A stretch of DNA of 9,962 nt, taken from assembly GCA_007132395.1 (NCBI GenBank), contig SLOR01000363.1, forward strand, positions 1 through 9,962. The letters run 5' to 3'. Below are positions 1 to 6,006 of the stretch, piece after piece. The first letter of the stretch is position 1, and each line of letters opens with the position of its first letter. The translations under genes and the position numbers were made by a program. The notes under the pieces are model-generated. The model worked only from the letters and a program-made list of their open reading frames with translations, had not been told where the DNA came from and did not search any database. The stretch comes from Bacteroidales bacterium (GTDB lineage: Bacteria; Bacteroidota; Bacteroidia; Bacteroidales; UBA7960).

Positions 1-75
1 ACAGCTATTAAAGAAACATATTCCTGATATTCATTTTTTGATTTTCGATTCCAACATATCAGCACTCTCTCGTAT

Positions 76-95
76 AGGCCGGGCTTGACCGGCCT
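76..95. repeat. REP-like hairpin, GCTTGA loop (first copy)
   Basis: A perfect 7-bp stem (AGGCCGG at 76-82, CCGGCCT at 89-95) closes a GCTTGA loop at 83-88. The 10-base core GGGCTTGACC is shared with the copies at 117-188, but the outer stem bases differ and still pair. It is preceded by GTAT. No reading frame of note crosses it. Its class is unknown; a REP-type palindromic element is my inference. Confidence 0.6.
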
Positions 96-116
96 GAAAA
101 ATAAGATGATGCATCC

Positions 117-188
117 GTAGGGACAGGGCTTGACCTGTCCGTATGAAACAGGGCTTGACCTGTCCGTATGAAACAGGGCTTGACCTGT
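117..188. repeat. Tandem 25-bp hairpin repeats (2.6 copies)
   Basis: The 25-bp unit starting ACAGGGCTTGACCTGT occurs at 123-147 and 148-172, and its first 16 bases recur at 173-188. Each copy is an inverted repeat, ACAGG/CCTGT around a GCTTGA loop. In the first copy the stem extends to 7 bp (GGACAGG 121-127, CCTGTCC 134-140). That copy is directly preceded by GTAG (117-120), the tetranucleotide often found at the foot of REP hairpins recognised by RAYT transposases. The repeats lie beyond the 3' end of the DUF2752 gene. The repeat itself is certain; the REP assignment is inference. Confidence 0.8.
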
Positions 189-202
189 GCCCGACAGCGT
201 GA

Positions 203-231
203 CTCTGCGAATCACTCTGCGACCCTCTGCG
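203..231. repeat. Threefold CTCTGCG short direct repeat
   Basis: The heptamer CTCTGCG occurs at 203-209, 215-221 and 225-231, at steps of 12 and 10 bp; the first two sit in a shared ACTCTGCGA context. It overlaps the start of a small hairpin, GGTTAC (231-236) / GTAACC (241-246) with a CACA loop, which ends 3 bp beyond the DUF2752 stop codon. No U-tract follows on the minus strand, so this is not a standard intrinsic terminator. Function unknown. Confidence 0.55.
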
Positions 232-249
232 GTTACCACAGTAACCCTA

Positions 250-663
250 CTACAAACCTTTAACAATGTTCCAAACCCAGTTGGCCAGAACAAACACTAC
301 CAGGGGTATGGCTACCCATGGCTTTCGAAGGAGCTTTTCTGCATCCCGGTAAAACTTGACAAGTGTTTGTTTCCCGGATACCAGATCGAATAGTATCCAT
401 AAGGGCAATATTACGAGCCCCGAAAGGATCACCATCCCAAGGGGATTCCAATACAATGCATCAACATATTCTCCATGCAGTAAGTGTATCACAGACTGTG
501 TTGATCCACAGGAGGGACAAGGTACGGAAGTTACCTGCCTGATAAGACAAACCCCCACTGCCGGTTCCTGACCGTTCAGTGGGGGTTTCCATATGTTATA
601 GAAAAGCCAGACATAACCCGCTGCACAGCATGCGGTCAATATAGAATACAATCTATTCCTCAT
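250..663 (-). CDS. DUF2752 family small membrane protein
   Basis: A 137-residue protein starting at ATG 663 and ending in TAG. The DUF2752 signature is clear: a Cys at 39, then C49-P-S-C52-G-S-T at 49-55, followed by a short amphipathic stretch and a WNPLG motif around residues 72-76. Three hydrophobic segments are visible, near 7-25, 71-92 and 117-135, so it is an inner-membrane protein of the size usual for the family. The function of DUF2752 is not known; the CxxC-type motif could bind metal or take part in thiol chemistry, which is inference. It lies 99 bp downstream of the TM2-domain gene on the same strand, an arrangement I recall as frequent in Bacteroidota, and the two may share a transcript since no clear -7 element lies between them. 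Confidence 0.85.
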   Translation of the reverse strand: MRNRLYSILTACCAAGYVWLFYNIWKPPLNGQEPAVGVCLIRQVTSVPCPSCGSTQSVIHLLHGEYVDALYWNPLGMVILSGLVILPLWILFDLVSGKQTLVKFYRDAEKLLRKPWVAIPLVVFVLANWVWNIVKGL

Positions 664-720
664 ACACTTTCAGTTGCATGCACAATCCATACTGCAAAAG
701 AATGCCGGTATGTCGACTGT

Positions 721-741
721 CAGCAGATGATCATCCTGCTG
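721..741. other. Near-perfect 21-bp palindrome between TM2 and DUF2752 genes
   Basis: CAGCAG-ATGA / TCAT-C-CTGCTG gives 10 complementary pairs with one unpaired C and essentially no loop. It lies 21 bp past the TM2 stop codon and 58 bp before the DUF2752 start. On the minus strand no run of U follows, so termination is unlikely. It could be a dimeric protein-binding site or an mRNA-processing hairpin; neither can be decided from sequence. Confidence 0.45.
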
Positions 742-762
742 ATAGTAAACATCCCGATGATA

Positions 763-1101
763 TTAAAACAGGAAGGGCTGGAGTTTCTCCATGTTCTTGT
801 CTCTGGTAAGATCCATAATCAGAAACCAGTCGACGATCGCCCAGATGCCGAATCCCCCGCAGGTGATTAGCTTCAAAACACCCAGGCCGGTATCACCAAT
901 CATAAACCGGTCGATGCCCAGGTAGCCTACCAGAATGGATACAATCAGGGTGGTTGTAGGATTTTTGTAGTCAATAGACTGAAGCATCGTCCATTTGCTG
1001 TCATCGGCTCTGAGCAGCCTGTCTTTCAGTTGCGGTATCTGGGTGCTTTCGAAATACCGGCCGTTGGCCATGAGGAACATGTCAACTTTGTTTTCTTCCA
1101 T
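763..1101 (-). CDS. TM2 domain-containing protein
   Basis: A 112-residue protein. Residues 1-46 form a polar N-terminal region (MEENKVDMFLMANGRYF...), and residues 47-96 form a TM2 domain: a first membrane helix (about 50-62), the characteristic G-x-D-R-F turn at 62-66 with its following GDTGLGVLK segment, and a second helix ending in the WAIVDWFLIM stretch (87-96). A short basic tail follows. TM2 proteins are small inner-membrane proteins of unresolved biochemical role. The ATG at 1101 gives the full expected N-terminus and is preceded on the minus strand by an A-rich stretch without a Shine-Dalgarno. A TATTTTTG -7 match lies 119 bp upstream of the start. The gene is followed by DUF2752 on the same strand. 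Confidence 0.88.
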   Translation of the reverse strand: MEENKVDMFLMANGRYFESTQIPQLKDRLLRADDSKWTMLQSIDYKNPTTTLIVSILVGYLGIDRFMIGDTGLGVLKLITCGGFGIWAIVDWFLIMDLTRDKNMEKLQPFLF

Positions 1102-1219
1102 GTTAGTTTGTTTAATGGTTTTTTTCCTACTCTTATGGATTTTCGGTTCTCCCCGTTTATAAGGTTTTCGGCTCCTTCAGTCTAAATGATTTGGGTATTG
1201 GCATAAGGACTGTCGCCGA

Positions 1220-1227
1220 CAAAAATA
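1220..1227 (-). promoter_or_regulatory. Candidate -7 element of the TM2 gene promoter
   Basis: The minus strand reads TATTTTTG, a full match to the Bacteroidota -7 consensus TAnnTTTG. A start of transcription about 7 bases downstream would give a leader of roughly 110 nt ahead of the ATG at 1101. No exact TTG is seen at the expected -33 position; the region is only T/A-rich. Confidence 0.4.
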
Positions 1228-1359
1228 GGAAAAATTATGAAATAGTTAAATTTTCTTAATGGCGTACTCAGTAGTTTACACTAAATTGAAAACCAGGAAG
1301 ACAGGGCAGGGGGAGAAGAAGTGATGAGAATTGCTGCAGAAGGACTGTTTGGTGTAGGT

Positions 1360-3267
1360 TCAGGATTTGTCGGGGCTTACAGGTAAAGTAAAATGAAATT
1401 CTGTGCCTGCTTTTGGTTTACTTTCCGCCCAAATGCGACCACCATGCTTCTCTATGAAGTCTTTGCTCAGCCCCAGTCCTATCCCCGAACCTGTTTCGTT
1501 GCCAGTGCCCCGGGTAGAAAGTGTTTGCTCATCATGAAAAATAAAAGGAAGCTTTTCGGAATCTATGCCAATGCCATTGTCTTTAATGGAAAAGTGCATA
1601 ACTCCATTTTGCCGGGAAAGCTGAATGTCGATTTTTCCACCCTTATGACTGAATTTAATGGCATTGGAAAGCAAGTTGCGCAACACGGTGGAAATCATAT
1701 TCTCATCTGCCTCCAGCTCTATTTGTGTATCCGAACTGCAATCAATAGAAAGATTTTTAAGGTTCGCCCAGGGCCTGTAAAGCTTTATGGTGTTCTCCGT
1801 GAGCTGATTGATGCTGAATCGTGTGGGTTTAAAAACCAATTTCCCGTCCTGGGTTTTTGCCCAGAAAAGCAGGTTCTCCAAAAGGTCGGTAAGTGCCTGT
1901 GTGGAGCGGGAGAGAAGGTTAATGGATTCCGACAAATCAGGGTTGTCTTTCACCGAATCTTCATCAAGGATTAACTCGATCAGGGCTTTGATATTCCAGG
2001 CCGGCCCTCTCAAATCGTGCCCTATTACCATGAACATTTTGTCCTTTGCCTGATTGAGCTGGCGCAATTCTTCTTTCTGCTGTTGTAATACCACATTCTG
2101 GCTGCGTAGTTTTTGCAGCAGCACGTAAAGGATTATTCCCACAGCCAGTATCAGTATAGAAATTACGAGAAGGAGATTATTAAGGGCTTTTTGTCTTTCC
2201 AGCCGGAGCTGTTGTATTTCTTTGTCGCGCTCCAGGATATCAAGTTCTGCCTGTCTTTTTTCTCGTTCCCACTGAAATTCAACGCTCAATACCTTCTCTG
2301 CCAACTGTTGATTGTAGAGGGTATCGGCATATTCATTTACCATGGCAAGCATTTGGGCTGCCTCCCTGAAATTTTCTTGTGCCAGGTCAACTTCAGAAAG
2401 TACTTTCAGCGCATCATGAATGATGAGCCTTGAGTTTACTTCTTTGCCTATTTCCAGCGCACGGCTGGCATCTCTGCGGGCATCCGGCCAGTTTTTCTCC
2501 CTGGAGTTTAGCAAAGACAACTGCAGGTAAATATTGCCTAAAAGGTGCCTGTCTGAACTCTTGTTGATTACTTCGAGTGCCAGTTGGTAGTTTTCTGTGG
2601 CTCTGGAGGTTTGGTTACGGTTAAAATGAATGTCACCAAGGTATTTGTAACATACCGCCTGACCAGGCACATTGCCCTTTTCTTTTCGCAGTTCCAGGGC
2701 ATACTGCAGATTTTCTATGGCTTCATCAAAACGGTTGGAGTGCATAAGAGCCCGCCCTGTGTTAAGATACACATAGGAAAGGATTCTTTCGTCCTGTACC
2801 TCTGCAGCAATTTCTCTTGCAAAGTGCAGGTTTTCCAGGGCTTGATTGTAATACTCAAGGTATATATACAGGTTGGCTATGTTGATATAGGCATAGGCCT
2901 CCTGCTGCGGTATCTGGTATTCTTTGGCCAGGGACAGGCCTCTGAAAAAATATTCGATTGCCTGGCTGTAGTTTCCCAGCAGGCGATAGGATACTCCTGC
3001 AAAACTGTGGGCTTTTACATGATTGTATTGATTCTCAAGAGAGTCAGCAAGTACAATGGCTTTCAGACTGTAATAAAGGGCTGTGTCGGGTAGTGAGTTT
3101 CTGACACTCCAGGCATAATCCAGCATATGCTCCAGATGCTGGTGCTTTGTGCTTTCAGAGGATACCAGGTTAAACTCCTCCTGTGCAGAAGATTTATGGG
3201 GGAGTACATACGTGCAAAGACTTACTACAAAGAGTATTTGTAGTAAAAGAATCTGATATTGTCTCAC
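1360..3267 (-). CDS. TPR-containing membrane sensor histidine kinase
   Basis: A 635-residue two-component sensor kinase. A signal peptide covers about residues 1-28 (ending SSAQ). Periplasmic TPR repeats fill about 50-330, a charged coiled coil follows (about 330-362), then one membrane helix (363-385), a second coiled coil, and the cytoplasmic kinase core. The H-box is HDLRGP with phospho-acceptor H417. The N-box contains N535 (NLLSNAIKFS), the G1 box is DNGIGID from D563, the F-box is LPFIF at 573-577, and the G2 box is GSGIGLGLS at 593-601. All catalytic motifs are intact and there is no receiver or DNA-binding domain. The start codon is GTG (3265-3267): no ATG lies upstream before an in-frame stop at 3310-3312, and the next ATG would remove the signal peptide. 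No response regulator is adjacent, so it is an orphan kinase with unknown ligand and partner. Confidence 0.92.
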   Translation of the reverse strand: MRQYQILLLQILFVVSLCTYVLPHKSSAQEEFNLVSSESTKHQHLEHMLDYAWSVRNSLPDTALYYSLKAIVLADSLENQYNHVKAHSFAGVSYRLLGNYSQAIEYFFRGLSLAKEYQIPQQEAYAYINIANLYIYLEYYNQALENLHFAREIAAEVQDERILSYVYLNTGRALMHSNRFDEAIENLQYALELRKEKGNVPGQAVCYKYLGDIHFNRNQTSRATENYQLALEVINKSSDRHLLGNIYLQLSLLNSREKNWPDARRDASRALEIGKEVNSRLIIHDALKVLSEVDLAQENFREAAQMLAMVNEYADTLYNQQLAEKVLSVEFQWEREKRQAELDILERDKEIQQLRLERQKALNNLLLVISILILAVGIILYVLLQKLRSQNVVLQQQKEELRQLNQAKDKMFMVIGHDLRGPAWNIKALIELILDEDSVKDNPDLSESINLLSRSTQALTDLLENLLFWAKTQDGKLVFKPTRFSINQLTENTIKLYRPWANLKNLSIDCSSDTQIELEADENMISTVLRNLLSNAIKFSHKGGKIDIQLSRQNGVMHFSIKDNGIGIDSEKLPFIFHDEQTLSTRGTGNETGSGIGLGLSKDFIEKHGGRIWAESKPKAGTEFHFTLPVSPDKS

Positions 3268-3304
3268 AGTTAAAATGCTTAATGGAATAGTAAAGCTACG
3301 AAGA

Positions 3305-3322
3305 AATTTTTAGCTAAAAATT
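3305..3322. promoter_or_regulatory. 18-bp perfect palindrome upstream of the kinase gene
   Basis: AATTTTTAGCTAAAAATT is an exact palindrome, 37-55 bp ahead of the GTG start of the histidine kinase. No full TAnnTTTG element is present in this intergenic region; the nearest is TAATTTTT on the minus strand (3322-3315), which overlaps the palindrome. It may be an operator for a dimeric regulator covering a weak promoter. AT-rich palindromes also arise by chance, so this is tentative. Confidence 0.35.
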
Positions 3323-3389
3323 ATATTTCTGCCGAATTTGATTATATAGCCCATGAGGTTGACGCAGTGCAAGCATAAAGGGGGATAGT

Positions 3390-3425
3390 AAAAATGCCGT
3401 TGATGTAGTTGTCAACGGCATTTTT
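3390..3425 (-). terminator. Intrinsic terminator of pepD
   Basis: A perfect 14-bp inverted repeat (3390-3403 and 3412-3425) encloses an 8-base loop. The GC-bearing part is TGCCGTTGA/TCAACGGCA, flanked by A5 and T5, so both strands end in a U-tract. It begins 29 bp beyond the pepD stop codon and separates pepD from the kinase gene that follows on the same strand. Confidence 0.88.
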
Positions 3426-3443
3426 GAAGGTTAGGGAAAGAAT

Positions 3444-3466
3444 GCCTGCTGTATTATTTAGCAGGC
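3444..3466 (-). other. Hairpin spanning the pepD stop codon
   Basis: GCCTGCT (3444-3450) pairs with AGCAGGC (3460-3466) around a 9-base AT-rich loop that contains the pepD TAA (3454-3456). It has no U-tract and lies just ahead of the intrinsic terminator at 3390-3425, so the pepD mRNA would end in two successive hairpins. A role in 3'-end stability is inference. Confidence 0.45.
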
Positions 3467-4914
3467 GCATTTTTCAAAGTTTCCAAAAGGAATTCCCAGA
3501 ACAGTGCAACGGTTTTTGTCATCACACGCTCGTCGGGTGAGTGGGGGCTGCGGATGGTGGGTCCGAAAGAAATCATGTCAAGGTTAGGATATACTCCGCC
3601 GATAAGGCCGCATTCCAGGCCTGCATGAATTACCTTCACTTCGGGTGTTTTTCCGTACTTGTTTTTGTATACATCTTTCATGGTTTGCAAAATGGGCGAT
3701 TGGGTATTGGGCTTCCATCCCGGGTAAGAGCCTGCATGCTCTACTTCAGCACCCGCCATTTCAAATACCGAGCGTATCATGTTGCAAAGGTCTTGCTTGG
3801 CCGAATCAACCGAGCTTCTTTGCAGGGCACATACTTCAATACGTCCGTTATCCGATTTAACGATGGCCAGGTTGGTGCTTGTTTCCACCACTCCGGGCAT
3901 ATCGTCAATCATGCGGATAACGCCATTGGGGCAAGCGTAAACTCCGCTGAGCATGTTGCCGGTAACCTGGGGGTCAATAAGCTTCTCAGGCATTGTAGTG
4001 CTGCTGATTTGCAGGGTGAAGTCGGGTTCTACGTTTTTAAGTTCGTTTTTAATCTGCGCGTTCAACTGCTGGGTCAACTGCTCAAATTTTTCCGCATTTT
4101 CTTTGGGAACAACTACTACGGCTGTTGCTTCTCTGGGGATGGCATTGCGCAGGCTTCCTCCGTCGATGGAGTGGATTTGCAGCTGCAGCTCACGATGTGC
4201 CTGCCACAAAAGCCTGGTGATGATTTTGTTGGCATTGCCGCGACCCAGGATAATATCCATACCGGAGTGGCCACCCTTAAGTCCTTTCACTTCTACCTTG
4301 TATGCCTGGGCAGCACCTACCACATCAATCTCTTTATAATCGAAATAAGCATTGGTGTCAATACCGCCGGCACAACCAATATACAGTTCTCCTTCATCTT
4401 CCGAATCCAGGTTCATCAGGATGTCTCCTTTGAGGAACCCTTCTTTCAGTCCAAAGGCACCTGTCATGCCGGTTTCTTCATCAATGGTAAAAAGGCATTC
4501 GATGGGTCCGTGCTCGAGGCTTTTGTCCTGTAGTACAGCCATGGCTGCTGCTACCCCAATGCCATTATCGGCTCCCAGGGTAGTGCCTGTAGCTTTTACC
4601 CATTCTCCGTCGATGCGCGGGCGTATGGGGTCTTTTTCAAAATCATGCTCGGTATCATTATTTTTCTGGGGTACCATATCTAAATGGCCCTGAAGGATGA
4701 TAGTTTGGCGGTTTTCATAACCAGGTGTGGCGGGTTTTCTGATAAGGATATTGCCCACGGCGTCTGAAACTGTTTCAAGACCCAGATCTTCGCCAAATTT
4801 CTTCACGTATTCAATAATAGCTTCTTCTTTTTTTGAAGGGTGCGGAATGTTGCAAATGTCTTCAAAAATCTCCCACAATGCTTTGGGTTCCAGGTTGGAT
4901 AAAACTCTGCTCAT
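3454..4914 (-). CDS. pepD: Aminoacyl-histidine dipeptidase (peptidase D, M20C)
   Basis: A 486-residue cytosolic metallopeptidase, almost exactly the length of E. coli PepD (485). Enzymes of this family use two zinc ions to cleave unspecific dipeptides, notably Xaa-His such as carnosine. Metal and catalytic motifs are all present: GHLDM with H77 and D79, GADNG with bridging D116, DEETG with catalytic E146 and metal-binding E147, NLDSE with D170, and RSPHSPDE with H458. KGGHSG (H216) opens the lid or dimerisation domain, which runs to about residue 390. There is no signal peptide, in keeping with a cytoplasmic role in peptide catabolism. ATG 4914 follows an A-rich leader. The gene is 239 bp downstream of rsmG with its own candidate promoters and a strong terminator, so it is probably monocistronic. 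Confidence 0.95.
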   Translation of the reverse strand: MSRVLSNLEPKALWEIFEDICNIPHPSKKEEAIIEYVKKFGEDLGLETVSDAVGNILIRKPATPGYENRQTIILQGHLDMVPQKNNDTEHDFEKDPIRPRIDGEWVKATGTTLGADNGIGVAAAMAVLQDKSLEHGPIECLFTIDEETGMTGAFGLKEGFLKGDILMNLDSEDEGELYIGCAGGIDTNAYFDYKEIDVVGAAQAYKVEVKGLKGGHSGMDIILGRGNANKIITRLLWQAHRELQLQIHSIDGGSLRNAIPREATAVVVVPKENAEKFEQLTQQLNAQIKNELKNVEPDFTLQISSTTMPEKLIDPQVTGNMLSGVYACPNGVIRMIDDMPGVVETSTNLAIVKSDNGRIEVCALQRSSVDSAKQDLCNMIRSVFEMAGAEVEHAGSYPGWKPNTQSPILQTMKDVYKNKYGKTPEVKVIHAGLECGLIGGVYPNLDMISFGPTIRSPHSPDERVMTKTVALFWEFLLETLKNAPAK

Positions 4915-4963
4915 TTTATTTCTATTTTAGGGTTTCATTAAAGGTGATGATTTTCTGCGTATA

Positions 4964-5001
4964 CAAGTTGCTACCGGCAGGTAGCCTGATTTCCGGACTT
5001 G
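4964..5001 (-). promoter_or_regulatory. Structured pepD leader (nested inverted repeats)
   Basis: GCTACC (4970-4975) and GGTAGC (4980-4985) form a perfect 6-bp stem with a 4-base loop, enclosed by CAAGT (4964-4968) / ACTTG (4997-5001). It lies 50-87 bp upstream of the pepD start and inside the leader predicted from either -7 element. I recognise no riboswitch family, and no U-tract follows that would make an attenuator. Confidence 0.35.
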
Positions 5002-5042
5002 TTTAGCTCTTTGAATATGCATTGGTGATGTGTCTGAATAAT

Positions 5043-5050
5043 CAAAAATA
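5043..5050 (-). promoter_or_regulatory. Candidate -7 element of pepD (proximal)
   Basis: The minus strand reads TATTTTTG, a full match to TAnnTTTG and identical to the octamers ahead of the TM2 gene and rsmG. The implied leader is about 120 nt. No TTG is found at the expected -33 spacing. Confidence 0.35.
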
Positions 5051-5061
5051 CTGTTCTTATG

Positions 5062-5069
5062 CAAACCTA
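5062..5069 (-). promoter_or_regulatory. Candidate -7 element of pepD (distal)
   Basis: The minus strand reads TAGGTTTG, a full match to TAnnTTTG and identical to the octamer ahead of the divergent glucosaminidase gene. The implied leader is about 140 nt. A TTG lies at 5084-5082 on the minus strand, but only 12 bp away, closer than usual for a -33 element. Only one of the two pepD candidates need be real. Confidence 0.4.
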
Positions 5070-5153
5070 AGGAATTTTGCTCAATTTTTTTTGATAAACG
5101 CCGAAAACCGGGAAGTTACATTTTATTTTGAAACACGCTTGTAAGATAGTCTT

Positions 5154-5771
5154 TCAATAAATATGGACGATTTTCTTGGTTTCAAAAAAGGGTTCATCGT
5201 AGAAATCGGAAATAGGATAAACCTTGTGCTTTTTCTTTATCTCCCTGAGTTCGTCGGAGAAATCTCCTCCTTTCAGGTAAATGATTCCGTTGGGCAGAGC
5301 GTTGAATCCCACGGGCTCAATTTTGTTGTGTATCCAGCCCATGAAGCGGGGCAGTGCAGTAACGGCCCGGCTGACGATGAAATCGAATTTCCCGGGCACA
5401 TTTTCTGCCCTTTCCCTGATTGCTTTTACGTTGGTTAGTTCCAGCGCTGTAGCCACTTCGTTTACCACCCTGATTTTTTTTTCGATAGAATCAACCAGCC
5501 AGAAACGACAGTGGGGAAAGAGGATGGCGAGGGGTATACCCGGGAAGCCACCCCCGGTGCCCACATCAAGAATGTGCGTGCCGGGTTTGAATTGTATGAT
5601 GCGGGCAATGGCAAGGGAATGGAGCACATGGTTGGTAAAAAAATTATCCATATCCTTGCGGGATATTACATTGATTTTGCTGTTCCATTCTGCATACAGA
5701 GGCTTCAATTGGCGCATTTTTTCAATTGTGGCAGTATCCGCTTCAGAAAAATATTTTTGAATGTTCTCCAT
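5154..5771 (-). CDS. rsmG: 16S rRNA (guanine-527-N7)-methyltransferase RsmG
   Basis: A 205-residue cytosolic SAM-dependent methyltransferase, matching the usual RsmG length of about 207. In E. coli numbering it methylates N7 of G527 in the 530 loop of 16S rRNA; loss of the enzyme is known to give low-level streptomycin resistance. The SAM-binding motif I is ILDVGTGGGFPGIPLA at 67-82. The acidic residue at the end of strand 2 is in VDSIEKK (D94), and the VSRAVTALP stretch (133-141) is the family motif IV region. The N-terminal W-N-S-K-I-N-V-I-S segment (29-37) with the later H-V-L-H-S (48-52) is also typical. The C-terminus ending FFETKKIVHIY resembles Bacteroidota homologues. ATG 5771 gives the full domain. 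The gene diverges from the glucosaminidase gene. Confidence 0.96.
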   Translation of the reverse strand: MENIQKYFSEADTATIEKMRQLKPLYAEWNSKINVISRKDMDNFFTNHVLHSLAIARIIQFKPGTHILDVGTGGGFPGIPLAILFPHCRFWLVDSIEKKIRVVNEVATALELTNVKAIRERAENVPGKFDFIVSRAVTALPRFMGWIHNKIEPVGFNALPNGIIYLKGGDFSDELREIKKKHKVYPISDFYDEPFFETKKIVHIY

Positions 5772-5846
5772 TACTCATTTATTTAGGTTGCAGGGTAGCT
5801 GGTTAGGTCGGGGCTCCTATTTATTAACAATGTTTTTTTGAATCTT

Positions 5847-5854
5847 CAAAAATA
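5847..5854 (-). promoter_or_regulatory. Candidate -7 element of rsmG
   Basis: The minus strand reads TATTTTTG, a full TAnnTTTG match, giving a leader of about 70 nt to the rsmG ATG. It sits in the 235-bp divergent region shared with the glucosaminidase gene. No TTG occurs at the ideal -33 spacing. Confidence 0.42.
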
Positions 5855-5935
5855 ATGAAATAATGGGTGTTGCAGAGGGGAATGTGTGGTGGGTAAAAAG
5901 TAACCTGAAAACATTTTCGCTTGCTGAAAAATAAG

Positions 5936-5943
5936 TAGGTTTG
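5936..5943 (+). promoter_or_regulatory. Candidate -7 element of the glucosaminidase gene
   Basis: TAGGTTTG matches TAnnTTTG in full. A TTTT run at 5914-5917 lies 18 bp upstream, near where the -33 TTTG is expected. Transcription would begin near 5950. That excludes the TTG at 5941 as a start codon and leaves ATG 5977, 5983 or 6007. Confidence 0.45.
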
Positions 5944-6006
5944 CAAGTTGAATACAAGTGGTTTGTCATTTTTACTATGTCTATGTTCAGAAACTATATA
6001 ATCCAT

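Noticed and set aside
76..188. A CRISPR array at the left edge
   Set aside because: The units abut as 25-bp tandem repeats with no unique spacers, the repeat is itself an inverted repeat with a fixed loop, and no cas gene is present.
187..393. A 68-codon open frame on the + strand at the left edge
   Set aside because: It runs through the repeat region and then antisense into the DUF2752 gene; the translation has no family features.
1393..1974. A 193-codon open frame on the + strand opposite the kinase core
   Set aside because: It is antisense to the conserved H, N and G boxes of the kinase; no domain is visible.
3541..4533. A 330-codon open frame on the + strand inside pepD
   Set aside because: It is fully antisense to pepD, whose catalytic motifs are intact, and its translation shows no recognisable domain. 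Low stop frequency opposite a real gene explains it.
5941..6006. TTG 5941 or ATG 5977 as start of the glucosaminidase
   Set aside because: TTG 5941 lies inside the candidate -7 element. ATG 5977 would add ten residues before a standard signal peptide; it stays possible but is less likely.
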